64,000 nucleotides of DNA from the NCBI GenBank assembly GCA_027943745.1, contig AP025763.1, positions 1,736,001 through 1,800,000 of the forward strand, in the 5' to 3' direction. Origin of the DNA: Neptuniibacter victor. GTDB lineage: Bacteria > Pseudomonadota > Gammaproteobacteria > Pseudomonadales > Balneatricaceae. This document shows, piece after piece, positions 24,323 to 34,169 of this stretch. The first letter of the stretch is position 1. Every line of letters begins with the position of its first letter. The position numbers and the translations under genes are program-made. The notes under the pieces were generated by a model. The model was not told where the DNA came from, searched no databases, and saw only the letters and a program-made list of their open reading frames with translations.

Positions 24323-25918
24323 ATGTTTAATTCTTTATCTGCATTAATTGATAATGTCCTGAGAGTGTTTGGTTTTAAAACACTAAACAGCCAGTTTACT
24401 TTGTCCTACGCGCTTATCTTTCTGCTTGCTGCGTCATCGGGTATCAGCCTGTATTTCAGTATGGCGATTAACCCACAGACAATTAATATGGCTGGGCGTC
24501 AGCGTATGCTTAGTCAGAAAATTGCAAAAGAAGCGTTGTTAGTAGCCGCAAAAGTTGAGCAGCATTCGACATTGAAGAAAACGATGGAGTTGTTTGAATC
24601 ATCACATAAAGCGATTATTGATGGCGATGCTGAGATGGGCCTAAACCCTTTAACGGATCCTCAAATCAAAAGCCAGATGTCCCACGTTGATCAGTTATGG
24701 GGTGATTACAAAAAACTAATCAATCAGCATGTAGATAGTAGTAGTGATGCTACATTGCTTGCCATACAAAAGCAGTCGCCTGTCATCTTAAAAGAGATGA
24801 ACAAGGCCGTTATGATGATGACGGCTAAGGCGAGTGACACCAATATGAATCAGCTGATGATCGCGTTGGCTTGTGTTGCCGGGATCTTGTTATTAGTTGT
24901 TTTTGGTCGAATTTTCGGTTTACGTATGTTGATGGACAACATCACACGTTTAAATTTAAGAATGACTGAAGTAGGCAAGGGCAATTTCTCACACCGTTTT
25001 AATGTGAGTCATACAGATAATGAGATTGGCCAGATGTTCAATGCTTATAACACTATGCTTGATCATGTTGGGGATCTACTACGTTCAGTTCAGACGGTTG
25101 CTAAAAATACAGAAACTCATATTAATAATGTTGTGCAAGCGACTTCTGATGCGAATGTTGGTGTTAGTAAACAATATGAAGACATTGAATTAGTTGCTGC
25201 GGCCATGACAGAGATGAGCGCAACGGTTCAAGAGGTTGCTAACAATGCTGTTGAGGCAGAAAAGGCTGCCCAAGAAACTGATACTTATGCTAAAAGTGGT
25301 GGGGATGTTGTTGATCAATCAGGTTCTCAAGCTAATGAAATGCTTGGCAAATTAAATAATACAGCGACGATTTTAAAGGAGCTGGAATCTGAAAGTTTAG
25401 CTGTAGGTAATGTGACATCCGTTATTAACGGTATAGCAGAACAGACGAATCTGCTGGCATTGAACGCTGCTATTGAAGCGGCACGCGCCGGTGATCAAGG
25501 GCGAGGCTTTGCCGTCGTTGCGGATGAGGTTCGGACACTTGCTCAACGGACTCAGCAGTCGACAAAAGAGATTCAGGATATTATTGAAAGACTGCAGGCA
25601 AAAGCCGAGACAGCGGTTACCTCGATGGAGGCAACAACCGATTTAGCTGAACGTAGTAGTGAGCTATCGACCTCCGCTGCGACGGTGTTAACTCAAATCA
25701 TTGATTCTGCTAATACCATCTCATCGATGAATACGATGATTTCAACCGCGGCGGAACAACAATCGTCAGTGGCGTCAGATATCGATAACCGAGTGGTTAA
25801 TATCTCTGATATTGCAGGGCAAACTAAACGAGATACTGAGCGGGTTGTAGAGGCAACGGATCAGATTCGCCAGGAGGCGCATGAGTTGAATCAGTTGGTT
25901 ATGAAGTTTCAACTATAA
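24323..25918 (+). CDS. Chemoreceptor with a PilJ/NarX-type sensor domain
   Basis: This methyl-accepting chemotaxis protein has a first membrane helix (about residues 25-45), a periplasmic four-helix domain beginning [15 protein letters not shown], a second membrane helix near residues 175-195, a HAMP region and a signalling hairpin ([20 protein letters not shown]). The [11 protein letters not shown] segment is the P-box-like motif of PilJ-type and NarX-type sensors; a nitrate-sensing receptor (McpN) is known with this domain, so nitrate or nitrite is a reasonable ligand guess. At 531 residues the length is normal. It is monocistronic, ending in a strong terminator shared with hrpB. Confidence 0.9.
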   Translation: MFNSLSALIDNVLRVFGFKTLNSQFTLSYALIFLLAASSGISLYFSMAINPQTINMAGRQRMLSQKIAKEALLVAAKVEQHSTLKKTMELFESSHKAIIDGDAEMGLNPLTDPQIKSQMSHVDQLWGDYKKLINQHVDSSSDATLLAIQKQSPVILKEMNKAVMMMTAKASDTNMNQLMIALACVAGILLLVVFGRIFGLRMLMDNITRLNLRMTEVGKGNFSHRFNVSHTDNEIGQMFNAYNTMLDHVGDLLRSVQTVAKNTETHINNVVQATSDANVGVSKQYEDIELVAAAMTEMSATVQEVANNAVEAEKAAQETDTYAKSGGDVVDQSGSQANEMLGKLNNTATILKELESESLAVGNVTSVINGIAEQTNLLALNAAIEAARAGDQGRGFAVVADEVRTLAQRTQQSTKEIQDIIERLQAKAETAVTSMEATTDLAERSSELSTSAATVLTQIIDSANTISSMNTMISTAAEQQSSVASDIDNRVVNISDIAGQTKRDTERVVEATDQIRQEAHELNQLVMKFQL

Positions 25919-25942
25919 GTGTTTCTGTATCTATTCATATTT

Positions 25943-25968
25943 AAACCACCCAATTGGGTGGTTTTTTT
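25943..25968. terminator. Bidirectional terminator between the chemoreceptor gene and hrpB
   Basis: AAACCACCC (25943-25951) pairs with GGGTGGTTT (25956-25964), with AATT as loop and T to 25968. The A-rich left flank lets it serve the minus strand; the hrpB stop codon lies in its T tract. Confidence 0.88.
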
Positions 25969-28516
25969 ATGTCATTTTCTTTTTCGTTTTTGCAGAGGGT
26001 AGTGCTTTCGATGGATCATCTGGCCAAGGGTGTTTTGGATAGCGGCCTTTCATATCTTTTTGAACATCGCTGTACGCGTTTTTCCAAAAGCTGTTGAGAT
26101 CTTGGGTGACTTGAAGAGGTCGTTTGGCAGGGGAAAGCAGATGGAGCTGTAAAGTGATATTGTGAGCAATAACTGGTGTTTCTACACAGCCAAACATCTC
26201 TTGAAGTTTGACCGCGAGTATTGGCGGGTTGTGTGAATAATCAATGGTGATATTGGAGCCTGATGGCACCTTATAACGCTCTGGAGCCAGCTCATTAAGT
26301 TGTTGGGGCATAGGCCAAGGCAGCATAGCGGTTAGTATGTTTTTAAGATCTATCTTTTTTAAATGATTAACATGGGTCACTTGAGTTAGATATGGGGCAA
26401 GCCAATCCTCCATATGATCAAGTAGCCATGAATCACTTAAATCAGGCCACTTAATATCATTAGGGGTCAGCGTTCGCTGGTTTGATGAATTGTATAGAAA
26501 AGTAATTCGCTTTCTCCAGCGCTTAAGATCCTCAGTCCAGGGCAGTATGTGAATTCCTTGTTTACGAATATAGTTGATGATTGCTTGAATTATTACATCT
26601 GACGAAGCGTCTTTAAGCGTTCTGCTACTGAGGGTGAGTTGGCCTACACGGAGTTGTTCTTCCGCTATCACTCTATTGTTTTTTTCGTCCCAGTGAATCA
26701 TTTCATCATAGCGTAGGGAGTCCGTTAAGTACTCCTCAAGTAAGAGAGGGTTAAGAGGCGCAGCTAGAGGTATGAAGTCATTAGCGTGTCCAGACTTCCC
26801 GGTAATTTGGGCGATTGTTAACCATGAATACTTAGTTAAACTGTCAACGTTAAATAGTGAGGCTGCTCGTCCATTACTCATTTTGTAGATCAAGCTTCCA
26901 GTGCTTCTTTGTTTCGCAATTCTGTCAGGGTAAGCGAATGCCAGTAAGAGCCCAGCCTGTTCTTCATCTTGAATTGCAGGTGCTGTTATCGTGATCTTCT
27001 TAGATGAACACTGCCGCTGATATTTTTTAGCCTGTTGCTGTAATCGATGCCAAGCACCTTTATGAATTAAAGGTGGCTGAGATAGCCAATCGAGGCGGGT
27101 ATTTATGTCAGCACTCGTCTCTCGAAAAGGGTCGCGTTCCGTTAACAATGAGGCGATATAAGATGCTTTTACAGAGAGTCCAAGTTGGGTTGCTTTTATT
27201 AGCATATGGCTTATTCGCGGGTGTGCGGCAAATTCAGCCATCTGCTCACCATGATTCGTTATTTTACCTGTCTCATCTATTGCACCTAAACTCATGAGCA
27301 GTTGTTTTGCTTGCGAAAAGGCTCCTTCTGGGGGAGGTGATAACCATTTAAGTTGGTTGGGCTGTCCTATATCCCAGGTTGCTAACTGTAATGCTAAGCC
27401 GGTGAGGTCTGCTTGTTGTATTTCGGGCGTGGCAAAAGGTGCTAATAGTGCATGTTGGGCTTCGCTCCATAGGCGATAACAAATACCAGGGGCTAAGCGG
27501 CCTGCACGCCCAGCTCGCTGAGTGGCTGCAGCCGCTGATACTTGATGAGTAAATAACCGAGTCATTGACGTATTTGGATCGTACTTGGGGCTTCGTGCTT
27601 GGCCGCAGTCGATAACAACATTTACACCTTCTATCGTGAGACTTGTTTCAGCGATACTGGTGGCCAGAACAACTTTTCTGGAGCCAATAGGGGCTGGGCT
27701 GATGGCTTGTTGTTGGTTCTCTAGTTTTAGGTCACCATATAATGGCGAAATTAGTATCTTCGCGGCGCTAGGTTCGTGAACTAGGGCTTGGGCTAACGAC
27801 GTTTCTACTTGTTTGATCTCTCTAACGCCGGGAAGAAAGCAGAGGATGCTACCGTCTTGTTCCTCAATGGCGCGGAGAATTACTTTGGTTATGTGAGTTT
27901 CTAACCACTCTCCTTTTTTTGGAGGGCCGCAATAGATCGTTTTGATGGGATAGCTTCTTCCCATGCTGCTAATGATCGGAGCGTTATCTAAAAGTTTTGA
28001 TATTTCTTGGCCGTTTAAAGTAGCGGACATCACTAGGAGTTTAAGAGGTTCGGTGTCTCTAAACAAAGAGCGAGCCTCGTAAGTCAGTGCTAATCCTAGA
28101 TCAGCATCTAAATTGCGTTCATGAAATTCATCAAATATTACGAGGCCGTAATCCTCTAAGCTTGGGTCTGTTTGAAGTAATCGTGTAAGAATGCCTTCAG
28201 TAATGATTTCTATACGCGTTGCCTTGGTTATTTTTTGCTCGAGTCTGATTCGATAACCAACGGTTTCACCGACTTTCTCTCCTAGTACTTTAGCCATACG
28301 GTGAGCTGCCGTTTTTGCAGCTAACCTTCGAGGTTCTAGCATTAGAATTTTTTTTCCAGACAAGCAAGGCTCATCAATTAACGAAAGGGGGACTTGAGTG
28401 GTCTTACCGGCACCGGGTGGTGCTTCGAGTATCGCCTCATCGTATTTTGAAAGTGTTTCAGTTAGCTGCGGAATAGCAGAAAGAATAGGTAAAGTTGGCA
28501 TATTCAACAAAATCAT
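25967..28516 (-). CDS. hrpB: ATP-dependent helicase HrpB
   Basis: HrpB is a DEAH/RHA-family RNA helicase. Walker A is PPGAGKTT near residue 40, motif II is DEFHERN, motif III is SATL and motif VI is QRAGRAGR. The C-terminal HrpB domain ends in a basic Lys-rich tail (KTKKK). The length of 849 residues is normal. ATG 28516 is used, but an in-frame ATG at 28501 (MPTLPIL) matches the family start equally well, and neither has a clear ribosome site. It shares a bidirectional terminator with the convergent chemoreceptor gene. Confidence 0.95.
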   Translation of the reverse strand: MILLNMPTLPILSAIPQLTETLSKYDEAILEAPPGAGKTTQVPLSLIDEPCLSGKKILMLEPRRLAAKTAAHRMAKVLGEKVGETVGYRIRLEQKITKATRIEIITEGILTRLLQTDPSLEDYGLVIFDEFHERNLDADLGLALTYEARSLFRDTEPLKLLVMSATLNGQEISKLLDNAPIISSMGRSYPIKTIYCGPPKKGEWLETHITKVILRAIEEQDGSILCFLPGVREIKQVETSLAQALVHEPSAAKILISPLYGDLKLENQQQAISPAPIGSRKVVLATSIAETSLTIEGVNVVIDCGQARSPKYDPNTSMTRLFTHQVSAAAATQRAGRAGRLAPGICYRLWSEAQHALLAPFATPEIQQADLTGLALQLATWDIGQPNQLKWLSPPPEGAFSQAKQLLMSLGAIDETGKITNHGEQMAEFAAHPRISHMLIKATQLGLSVKASYIASLLTERDPFRETSADINTRLDWLSQPPLIHKGAWHRLQQQAKKYQRQCSSKKITITAPAIQDEEQAGLLLAFAYPDRIAKQRSTGSLIYKMSNGRAASLFNVDSLTKYSWLTIAQITGKSGHANDFIPLAAPLNPLLLEEYLTDSLRYDEMIHWDEKNNRVIAEEQLRVGQLTLSSRTLKDASSDVIIQAIINYIRKQGIHILPWTEDLKRWRKRITFLYNSSNQRTLTPNDIKWPDLSDSWLLDHMEDWLAPYLTQVTHVNHLKKIDLKNILTAMLPWPMPQQLNELAPERYKVPSGSNITIDYSHNPPILAVKLQEMFGCVETPVIAHNITLQLHLLSPAKRPLQVTQDLNSFWKNAYSDVQKDMKGRYPKHPWPDDPSKALPSAKTKKKMT

Positions 28517-28646
28517 TATATTGATCTAAGTATTCTAACAGTTTTATCCGTAGAATTTAGGAAGATCGATTTACTCTTCACACGAGCACGCTACAATAAA
28601 TGTGTTAGGTAAGTGAATTCTATTCTTTAATCGTCAAGGAGCCTTA

Positions 28647-28949
28647 ATGGCTGGAAATTTTCAGGGTCGCAGAGGCGGCTATAAAAAAACACCAAAACTC
28701 GCTGGTCGAGGCGTTTTGGAAAATGTTGAAACGGATGGCCCTCACGTTGAGTGGGTAGGTATGCCACCATATTACATTCATACGATCACCGTAGATGGTG
28801 AGCAGTATTCTTATATGTCTCCGGATAAAGAATTAGAGATAGAATTAGGTAAGAAAGTTACGTTTAGATACAAAGAAACGAGCAAAGGCAATTTTGTTGA
28901 TAAGCGCTCGCTTGGTGTGGTCATAGACCCTAGTGAGCTAGGTTATTAA
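28647..28949 (+). CDS. Small unknown basic protein
   Basis: I do not recognise this family. The protein has 100 residues, a basic Gly/Arg/Lys-rich N-terminus (GRRGGYKKTPKLAGRG) and a beta-rich core (HTITVDGEQYSYM, then KKVTFRYKETSKGNFV) that could form a small OB-like or Tudor-like barrel. This suggests nucleic-acid binding, as an inference from composition only. AAGGAG lies just upstream of ATG 28647 and a strong terminator follows, so it is a genuine single-gene unit. It is divergent from hrpB. Confidence 0.72.
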   Translation: MAGNFQGRRGGYKKTPKLAGRGVLENVETDGPHVEWVGMPPYYIHTITVDGEQYSYMSPDKELEIELGKKVTFRYKETSKGNFVDKRSLGVVIDPSELGY

Positions 28950-28972
28950 CGGTCTTTTATAATGAGTTTATT

Positions 28973-28997
28973 AAAGCAGCTATAAGCTGCTTTTTTT
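28973..28997 (+). terminator. Rho-independent terminator
   Basis: AAAGCAGC (28973-28980) pairs with GCTGCTTT (28986-28993), followed by T to 28997. Confidence 0.9.
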
Positions 28998-29079
28998 GTG
29001 TCTAAATTGCTGGCATCGACATTTATACTTAAATGGTGTATTATCAATACATGTTTTGCGCTTTAATTTGGAGGTGTAA

Positions 29080-29820
29080 ATGTTAAACAGCAGTGGGATC
29101 GATGCATATTTAGTAGAAAAAAAGTTTATAAGTAGCAATGCAATCGAGCTCTGCTACCGTGCAGAGCAAACCATTCGTTATCTTCCAGGTCAGTTTTATT
29201 CTGTTCGTTTTACCTGTAACAAACAGGACTGCTCCCGCAGTTATAGTGTGGTTAACAAACAACTTTCGTCACTCAATAATTATGAATTCAGTTTTGTTAT
29301 CACCTTGGTGGAAGGGGGAAAAGCCAGTCAATATTTTTCGACGACTGAATTAGGAAGTTGTGTCACGTTGTCAGGGCCTTATGGAAATTTGGTTTTACCT
29401 AAGGTCAACCCCAAGCGATATATAATGGTGGCCACGGGGGCTGGCGTTGCTCCTTATCGTTCCATGATTCCAGAGTTAACACAGCGTTTAAATAGCAATG
29501 AGGATCTCGAAATTGTTGTATTAATGGGGGCGAGAACGAAGGAGGAACTGCTTTATGCAGATGAATTCATTGATTGGGCAAACAGCAATACTCGTGTGAA
29601 ATATTTGACTCTTCAAAGCCGAGACCAAAAAACTGAAATTTCTGAGCCTACAGGTTACGTGCAGAGCCTGTTACCCTCGTTAGAGTTAGATCCACAAAGT
29701 GATATGGCCTATGTCTGCGGTAATCCTCAGATGGTTGATCAAGTCGTTAAGCTTCTTGAAGAAAAAGGATTTCCAGTCTCAAGTGTTAAGCGTGAGAAAT
29801 ACCTATTTTCGGCTTTTTAG
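29080..29820 (+). CDS. FAD/NAD(P)-binding reductase of the ferredoxin-NADP reductase family
   Basis: This is a stand-alone FNR-type flavoprotein of 246 residues that moves electrons between NAD(P)H and a carrier. The FAD-binding motif is RSYSVV (residues about 50-55), the pyrophosphate-binding loop is ATGAGVAPYRSM, and the nicotinamide site is YVCGNPQMVD; the chain ends in the family-like YLFSAF. No iron-sulphur domain is attached. GGAGG precedes ATG 29080. It could be a flavodoxin/ferredoxin reductase; the partner is not visible in the neighbourhood. Neighbouring genes do not suggest an operon. Confidence 0.85.
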   Translation: MLNSSGIDAYLVEKKFISSNAIELCYRAEQTIRYLPGQFYSVRFTCNKQDCSRSYSVVNKQLSSLNNYEFSFVITLVEGGKASQYFSTTELGSCVTLSGPYGNLVLPKVNPKRYIMVATGAGVAPYRSMIPELTQRLNSNEDLEIVVLMGARTKEELLYADEFIDWANSNTRVKYLTLQSRDQKTEISEPTGYVQSLLPSLELDPQSDMAYVCGNPQMVDQVVKLLEEKGFPVSSVKREKYLFSAF

Positions 29821-29917
29821 TAAGCACAACCCTTTCTAAGCATTAGGTTGATCAAAAATCCTCAGTGTAAATTAATTGATCTGTACTATTCTGAATGAAT
29901 AGCAGAGAGGTGACGGG

Positions 29918-30520
29918 ATGCTTCAGGATTTTAAGAATATACGGTTATTGGATGCGACAGATGTTGAGTATATATTATCGCCCGACAAATCAGGCACTCC
30001 AGCGAGTATGTTTAGTTCAGCATTAGATGTTTTTACTGATTTTACGGTGACTAAACCTGTAACTGTATCCGAATCTATGCCCATTTTAGAGGCGTTGGAG
30101 TACATGAAAAGTCAACATGTTCGGTTGCTTTTCGTGTTAGATAACCAAGATAACTTTTCTGGAATAATCACAGCTGCAGATGCTTCAGGCCGAAAAGTCA
30201 TGGCGTTTATGCAGCGCGATGGAGTAAGCCGTGATCAGGTTCAGGTCCGGCATGTCATGCTGGGTAAATTGAATATTAGAGCCTTAACCTATCCGCAGCT
30301 GGTAGAGGCCAAAGTGGGCGATATTATGCTGACATTGAAGGATTCAGGTGATCAGCATGTTATCGTCATTGATGAAAGTTCAGCGGGTGTCCCTCGTGTC
30401 AGGGGTATTATCTCTTCGAGTGATATTTCTCGTCGTTTAAAAATATGTTTTGATGTGATGTATGAAGCAAAGAGTTTTGCTGAAATTGAGAATGTAGTGA
30501 CTCAAGGGGGGGATTTTTAA
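29918..30520 (+). CDS. CBS-pair domain protein
   Basis: Two CBS motifs fill most of the 200 residues: the first is FTVTKPVTVSESMPILEALE to VLDNQDNFSGIITAAD, and the second covers about residues 125-180 and ends GIISSSDISRRL. Such pairs bind adenine nucleotides and act as energy-state sensors, usually attached to or partnering an enzyme or channel. No effector domain is attached here, so its partner is unknown. AGAGAGG lies before ATG 29918. It stands between unrelated genes. Confidence 0.82.
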   Translation: MLQDFKNIRLLDATDVEYILSPDKSGTPASMFSSALDVFTDFTVTKPVTVSESMPILEALEYMKSQHVRLLFVLDNQDNFSGIITAADASGRKVMAFMQRDGVSRDQVQVRHVMLGKLNIRALTYPQLVEAKVGDIMLTLKDSGDQHVIVIDESSAGVPRVRGIISSSDISRRLKICFDVMYEAKSFAEIENVVTQGGDF

Positions 30521-30648
30521 GTTTGAATTCGTGGGTAGAATATCTCTGGACTTGTGAAACTAATTCTTACTATACTTCGCGAAATTTCAATGTGTGGTTA
30601 CCTGAGTAGCCATTTTCTTTTTATTTTCATCGTGTGGTGCAATTGCGC

Positions 30649-31806
30649 ATGATCTTACCGCAACATTTTAGTCCGTCAGCTTCTAAGAGCTTGTCAGAAT
30701 TAATTAAGCAGTACCCTACGCCTTTCCTTGCTTTAGATTTGAATGTCGTCAAAGCTCGTTACAATGAGCTCGGGGAAGGCTTTCCCGATGCAGATGTGTT
30801 CTATGCTGTTAAGGCAAATCCTGCGGATGAAGTGATTCAATTACTTGCTGACCTCGGGTCAAGTTTTGATATAGCCTCTCCCCAAGAACTGGATAAGGTA
30901 CTTAAGTGCGGTGTATCTCCAGATCGAATGAGTTACGGGAATACGATTAAGAAGGCGTCTGCTGTCAGATATTTCTATGAAAAAGGAGTGCGTTTATACG
31001 CAACTGATGCGGAAGCAGACCTTCGTAATATTGCAGCAAATGCGCCGGGTTCGAGAGTCTATATCCGCGTGTTAACGGATGGATCTGAAGGTGCGGATTG
31101 GCCGCTGTCTCGTAAGTTTGGCTGTAATCCGGAGATGGCTATTGAATTAGCCGTTTTAGCTAAAGAGCTTGGGTTAGTGCCCTATGGGATATCATTCCAT
31201 GTAGGATCTCAGCAGCGTGATATTGATGTTTGGGATGGTGCTATCGCCAAAGTTAAGACAATCTATGAGCGTTTAGCAACTGAGTTTGATATTCAGCTAG
31301 AGATGATGAATATGGGAGGCGGTTTTCCCGCGAATTATCTCCAGAAAACGAATGAGTTTAACGTCTACGCTGAAGAAATTAAGCGCTTTTTAAAAGAAGA
31401 TTTTGGTGAAAGTGCGCCGAGAGTAATTTTAGAGCCGGGTCGTTCATTGGTAGGAGATGCGGGCGTGATCGTCTCTGAAGTTGTGTTGATATCCCGCAAA
31501 TCGACGACCGCACTCGAGCGCTGGATTTACACTGACGTGGGGATGTTTAATGGGCTCATTGAAACATTGGGCGAGGCGATTAAGTACCCATTGAAAACCT
31601 CAAAAGAAGGGCCTGTAGAAGAGGTTATTTTGGCAGGGCCTACCTGCGACAGTCTAGATATCATGTATGAACACCATAAATACGAGTTGCCACTGTCGTT
31701 AGAAATTGGTGACTATATATATTGGTATTCAACCGGAGCTTATACAACCAGCTATAGCTCAATAGAGTTCAATGGTTTTCCTCCGCTCGACTACTATATA
31801 TTGTAA
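30649..31806 (+). CDS. PLP-dependent ornithine/lysine decarboxylase, fold type III
   Basis: The enzyme has the alanine-racemase-like barrel of eukaryotic-type ornithine decarboxylase. The PLP Lys55 is in FYAVKANP, the phosphate-binding segment is NMGGGFPANY, EPGRSLVGDAG holds a conserved PLP-ring contact, and GPTCDSLD contains the catalytic Cys near residue 325. It probably makes putrescine (and perhaps cadaverine) for polyamine supply. About 385 residues is normal. ATG 30649 is chosen over an in-frame GTG at 30634; neither has a strong ribosome site. It is monocistronic. Confidence 0.9.
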   Translation: MILPQHFSPSASKSLSELIKQYPTPFLALDLNVVKARYNELGEGFPDADVFYAVKANPADEVIQLLADLGSSFDIASPQELDKVLKCGVSPDRMSYGNTIKKASAVRYFYEKGVRLYATDAEADLRNIAANAPGSRVYIRVLTDGSEGADWPLSRKFGCNPEMAIELAVLAKELGLVPYGISFHVGSQQRDIDVWDGAIAKVKTIYERLATEFDIQLEMMNMGGGFPANYLQKTNEFNVYAEEIKRFLKEDFGESAPRVILEPGRSLVGDAGVIVSEVVLISRKSTTALERWIYTDVGMFNGLIETLGEAIKYPLKTSKEGPVEEVILAGPTCDSLDIMYEHHKYELPLSLEIGDYIYWYSTGAYTTSYSSIEFNGFPPLDYYIL

Positions 31807-31938
31807 ATTGTGATTTTTATCCTTTTTAATTCAATACTTTGACATAAATCTGCTCAAAGGGTTGTTCCTAGCGATCCAAACAGCTATCTTTTTGATATGC
31901 CGAATTTTTAATTGTCTGGTTTAGTTGGAGAATTTTGG

Positions 31939-32829
31939 ATGTCCGATAAACAGATTCATGCACGTTATGAAGCACTTCTCTCTGCGACGGCAGATGCCGT
32001 TATGGTATTGGAGCCTACGGGATTAATTATGGCGTGTTCGACAGGTGTCGCAACATGGCTTGATTCTGATGCCGTCACTGGACGCAAGTTAGAAGATATT
32101 TTTCCTGCAGATTTGAGCGGTGACATTATTGCTGCTTCAGTAAAAGCTGTAGATAAACAAAAGGTTGTAAAGATTGATCTGCAGTTTCGTCCCGAGCATG
32201 TTCCTGTTTTACGTGAGCAAGGGTTAAATGAGACTAAGTGGATAGAATTACGCTGCTTTGCTGCTGATAATGAAGTGGTTGCTGTCTTTAGAGATATATC
32301 AGCTAAGCGCCGTTTAGAACGACAAGTTACCAGCCAAGCTCAAAGAGATCCGCTGACAGGTGCTTATAATCGTAGGGCATTACGCCCTGTATTAGAACAG
32401 GCTGTTGCTCAGGCTCAACGATATGATTGGGTATGTAGCCTGATGGTGATTGATGTTGACCAGTTTAGTGATTTAAACGAAAACTATTCTTGGGACTGTG
32501 GTGATCAAGTTCTACAACAGCTTGTGACATCTATACATGGCATGAAGCGTACCTCTGACTTTTTAGCACGTTACGGTGATGATCAGTTTGTTATGTTTAT
32601 GCCTGAGACCAATCATGAGCAAGGTATGGCCGCTGGGCATCGTGTAAGACGCCTTATGGAAGAGATGGAGATTCCATACGCCGCAGGTGATGTTAGGTTC
32701 ACTGTCAGTGTAGGAGTTGCAGGGTTAAATGGCCCAGACGATGATCCAGATAATATGCTTCGCCGGGCGAACGAAAACTTATTCATCGCGAAGCAAAGTG
32801 GCTATAATCGTGTTGAAGGTGAAGAATAG
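31939..32829 (+). CDS. PAS-GGDEF protein with a degenerate active site
   Basis: An N-terminal PAS domain (about residues 8-122) is joined to a GGDEF domain (about 130-295). The active-site loop reads GDDQF at residues 213-217 instead of GG(D/E)EF, and the substrate segment DVDQFSDLNENY departs from DxDxFKxxND, so cyclase activity is doubtful. The inhibitory RxxD site is intact (RTSD, 204-207) and correctly spaced five residues upstream, which fits a cyclic-di-GMP receptor role. GGAG upstream sets ATG 31939; the frame extends back to a TTG at 31912. It ends in its own terminator. Confidence 0.87.
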   Translation: MSDKQIHARYEALLSATADAVMVLEPTGLIMACSTGVATWLDSDAVTGRKLEDIFPADLSGDIIAASVKAVDKQKVVKIDLQFRPEHVPVLREQGLNETKWIELRCFAADNEVVAVFRDISAKRRLERQVTSQAQRDPLTGAYNRRALRPVLEQAVAQAQRYDWVCSLMVIDVDQFSDLNENYSWDCGDQVLQQLVTSIHGMKRTSDFLARYGDDQFVMFMPETNHEQGMAAGHRVRRLMEEMEIPYAAGDVRFTVSVGVAGLNGPDDDPDNMLRRANENLFIAKQSGYNRVEGEE

Positions 32830-32856
32830 CTCGGCTGAATGACCACTTTCGATTGT

Positions 32857-32883
32857 AAAAGGGAGCTTATAGCTCCCTTTTTA
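32857..32883 (+). terminator. Rho-independent terminator
   Basis: AAAAGGGAGCT pairs with AGCTCCCTTTT around TAT; the T tract follows. The A-rich left flank could let it work in both directions. Confidence 0.88.
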
Positions 32884-32931
32884 CTTCCTAGGATATAGCG
32901 TTTGTAAAATAGATTAGTGTATAGGTAAGAG

Positions 32932-33408
32932 ATGAATCACGTTCCTTTAGAAGAATATAATAAGGCTTGGATTTTCAGGCATAGAGATCTTCCTATTCCT
33001 GAAGAGGATATGGTTCAAATAAAACCATTGACTGAAAGTAGAGCAGAGCAGATTTGGGCGGAGCACATAAGTCGAGGTTGTTTTCATCCTGAACATTTTG
33101 CGGAGGATGATTGGGCCGCTGATGAAAAGTGCTGGGGTGTAAAGGAGTTTTGGCAATCTGCCTGGGATTCCTCGAGTCCAGAGATGCCATTGCCTCTAAT
33201 AGAAGTGTTAGGTGAATGGGATGAGAATATAACCGTTTATTTTTGCTATCAGAGTAATCACATTATCGAAACTAAGTGGGGTGTATTCAGACGCCATTGG
33301 AAGAACTTTTTGTTTTTTGATAACGGTCCTGTTTTGCTAGGGCGTAAACGGAAGCAAGTTGCTCAATTTTTTGATAATGGAACATTTCGTATAGGTGAGC
33401 GTCCATAG
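32932..33408 (+). CDS. DUF2947 family protein
   Basis: The 158-residue protein matches the DUF2947 family, which I know from Vibrio, Shewanella and related marine bacteria. Supporting segments are NHVPLEEYNKAWIFRHRDLP, EDDWAADEKCW and RRHWKNFLFFDNGPVL. It is aromatic-rich, without signal peptide or membrane segment, so it is cytoplasmic. The function is not known. It has no close partner: a terminator stands 49 bases upstream and a 760-base gene-free stretch follows. Confidence 0.82.
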   Translation: MNHVPLEEYNKAWIFRHRDLPIPEEDMVQIKPLTESRAEQIWAEHISRGCFHPEHFAEDDWAADEKCWGVKEFWQSAWDSSSPEMPLPLIEVLGEWDENITVYFCYQSNHIIETKWGVFRRHWKNFLFFDNGPVLLGRKRKQVAQFFDNGTFRIGERP

Positions 33409-34169
33409 CATATATTGCTGGGATGTTTTTGATAGTGATGTTGTAGTTCAAAATGGAACAATGCTTTTCTTAGTTGAATTACAACAGCCTATTTCTTCTT
33501 AGTTTGATCTCCTCTCTTCTTATTTTTTAAATTGAATATAGTGAAGCAGTTACTGTGATCTCTTACGCATTATATAGCGCATAGCACTAAGCTTATAACC
33601 ATGTAATTGTTATGGTTATTTGGTCTTAAAAGATTATCTTATTCAATGTTTGCTAAAAAATTGTGATATTTATCCTAAAACTAAAACGAATGAGATTTGT
33701 TTTAGTTTTGTTTGAATTATGTAATAGCGCAGTCCGGTTGTTTAGAAATATAAGTATATTAATCATACCTTAATAACCATTCAATAAGTGTGTGATAAGT
33801 GTTCCTCTATCCTACTTAAGTACTGTTTTTTGGGAATATATCAGAGTGCTTTAGTGCGAGATTATTCTTGGAAATTTGAGCTGGAGGGCATTGAAATCAA
33901 TGTTATTTAGACATTAGTGGATGAATATATACATTAAGCTTAAAAATCAGGCTAGATACTATAGGTTTTGGTACTTCTGCCCGCTGTGAATAGGCTTATG
34001 ATTAAGAGATGGATAGGGGCATTAATGTTATTTCCAATTATTGATCGCTTAGGTAGTTTATTATTCTTGTTTGAATTTTGAATTAGTCGTGTTTTTCACG
34101 TCAGCATTAATATTATTTGGAGTTTATAACCCCTAAGTCTGAGGGCTAACATTTTGAGGGAGTGTTTTA
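33409..34169. other. Long AT-rich gene-free stretch
   Basis: No convincing gene is seen on either strand over about 760 bases. It is visibly more AT-rich than the flanks. It holds an 11-bp perfect inverted repeat (AAAACTAAAAC at 33677-33687 with 33699-33709) and, next to the luxR-type gene, a short imperfect palindrome (34131-34145). It may be a large regulatory region or the remains of lost genes. Confidence 0.6.
34131..34145. promoter_or_regulatory. Short palindrome upstream of the LuxR-type gene
   Basis: CCCTAAG (34131-34137) and CTGAGGG (34139-34145) form an inverted repeat with one mismatch, 24 bases before the GTG start. Its place suggests an operator or autoregulatory site, but it does not match the classical lux box. 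Confidence 0.3.

Noticed and set aside
33788-33910. A 40-codon frame (GTG start, with CDKC near the beginning) in the AT-rich gap
   Set aside because: No ribosome site, very short, and no conserved pattern visible; best treated as chance.
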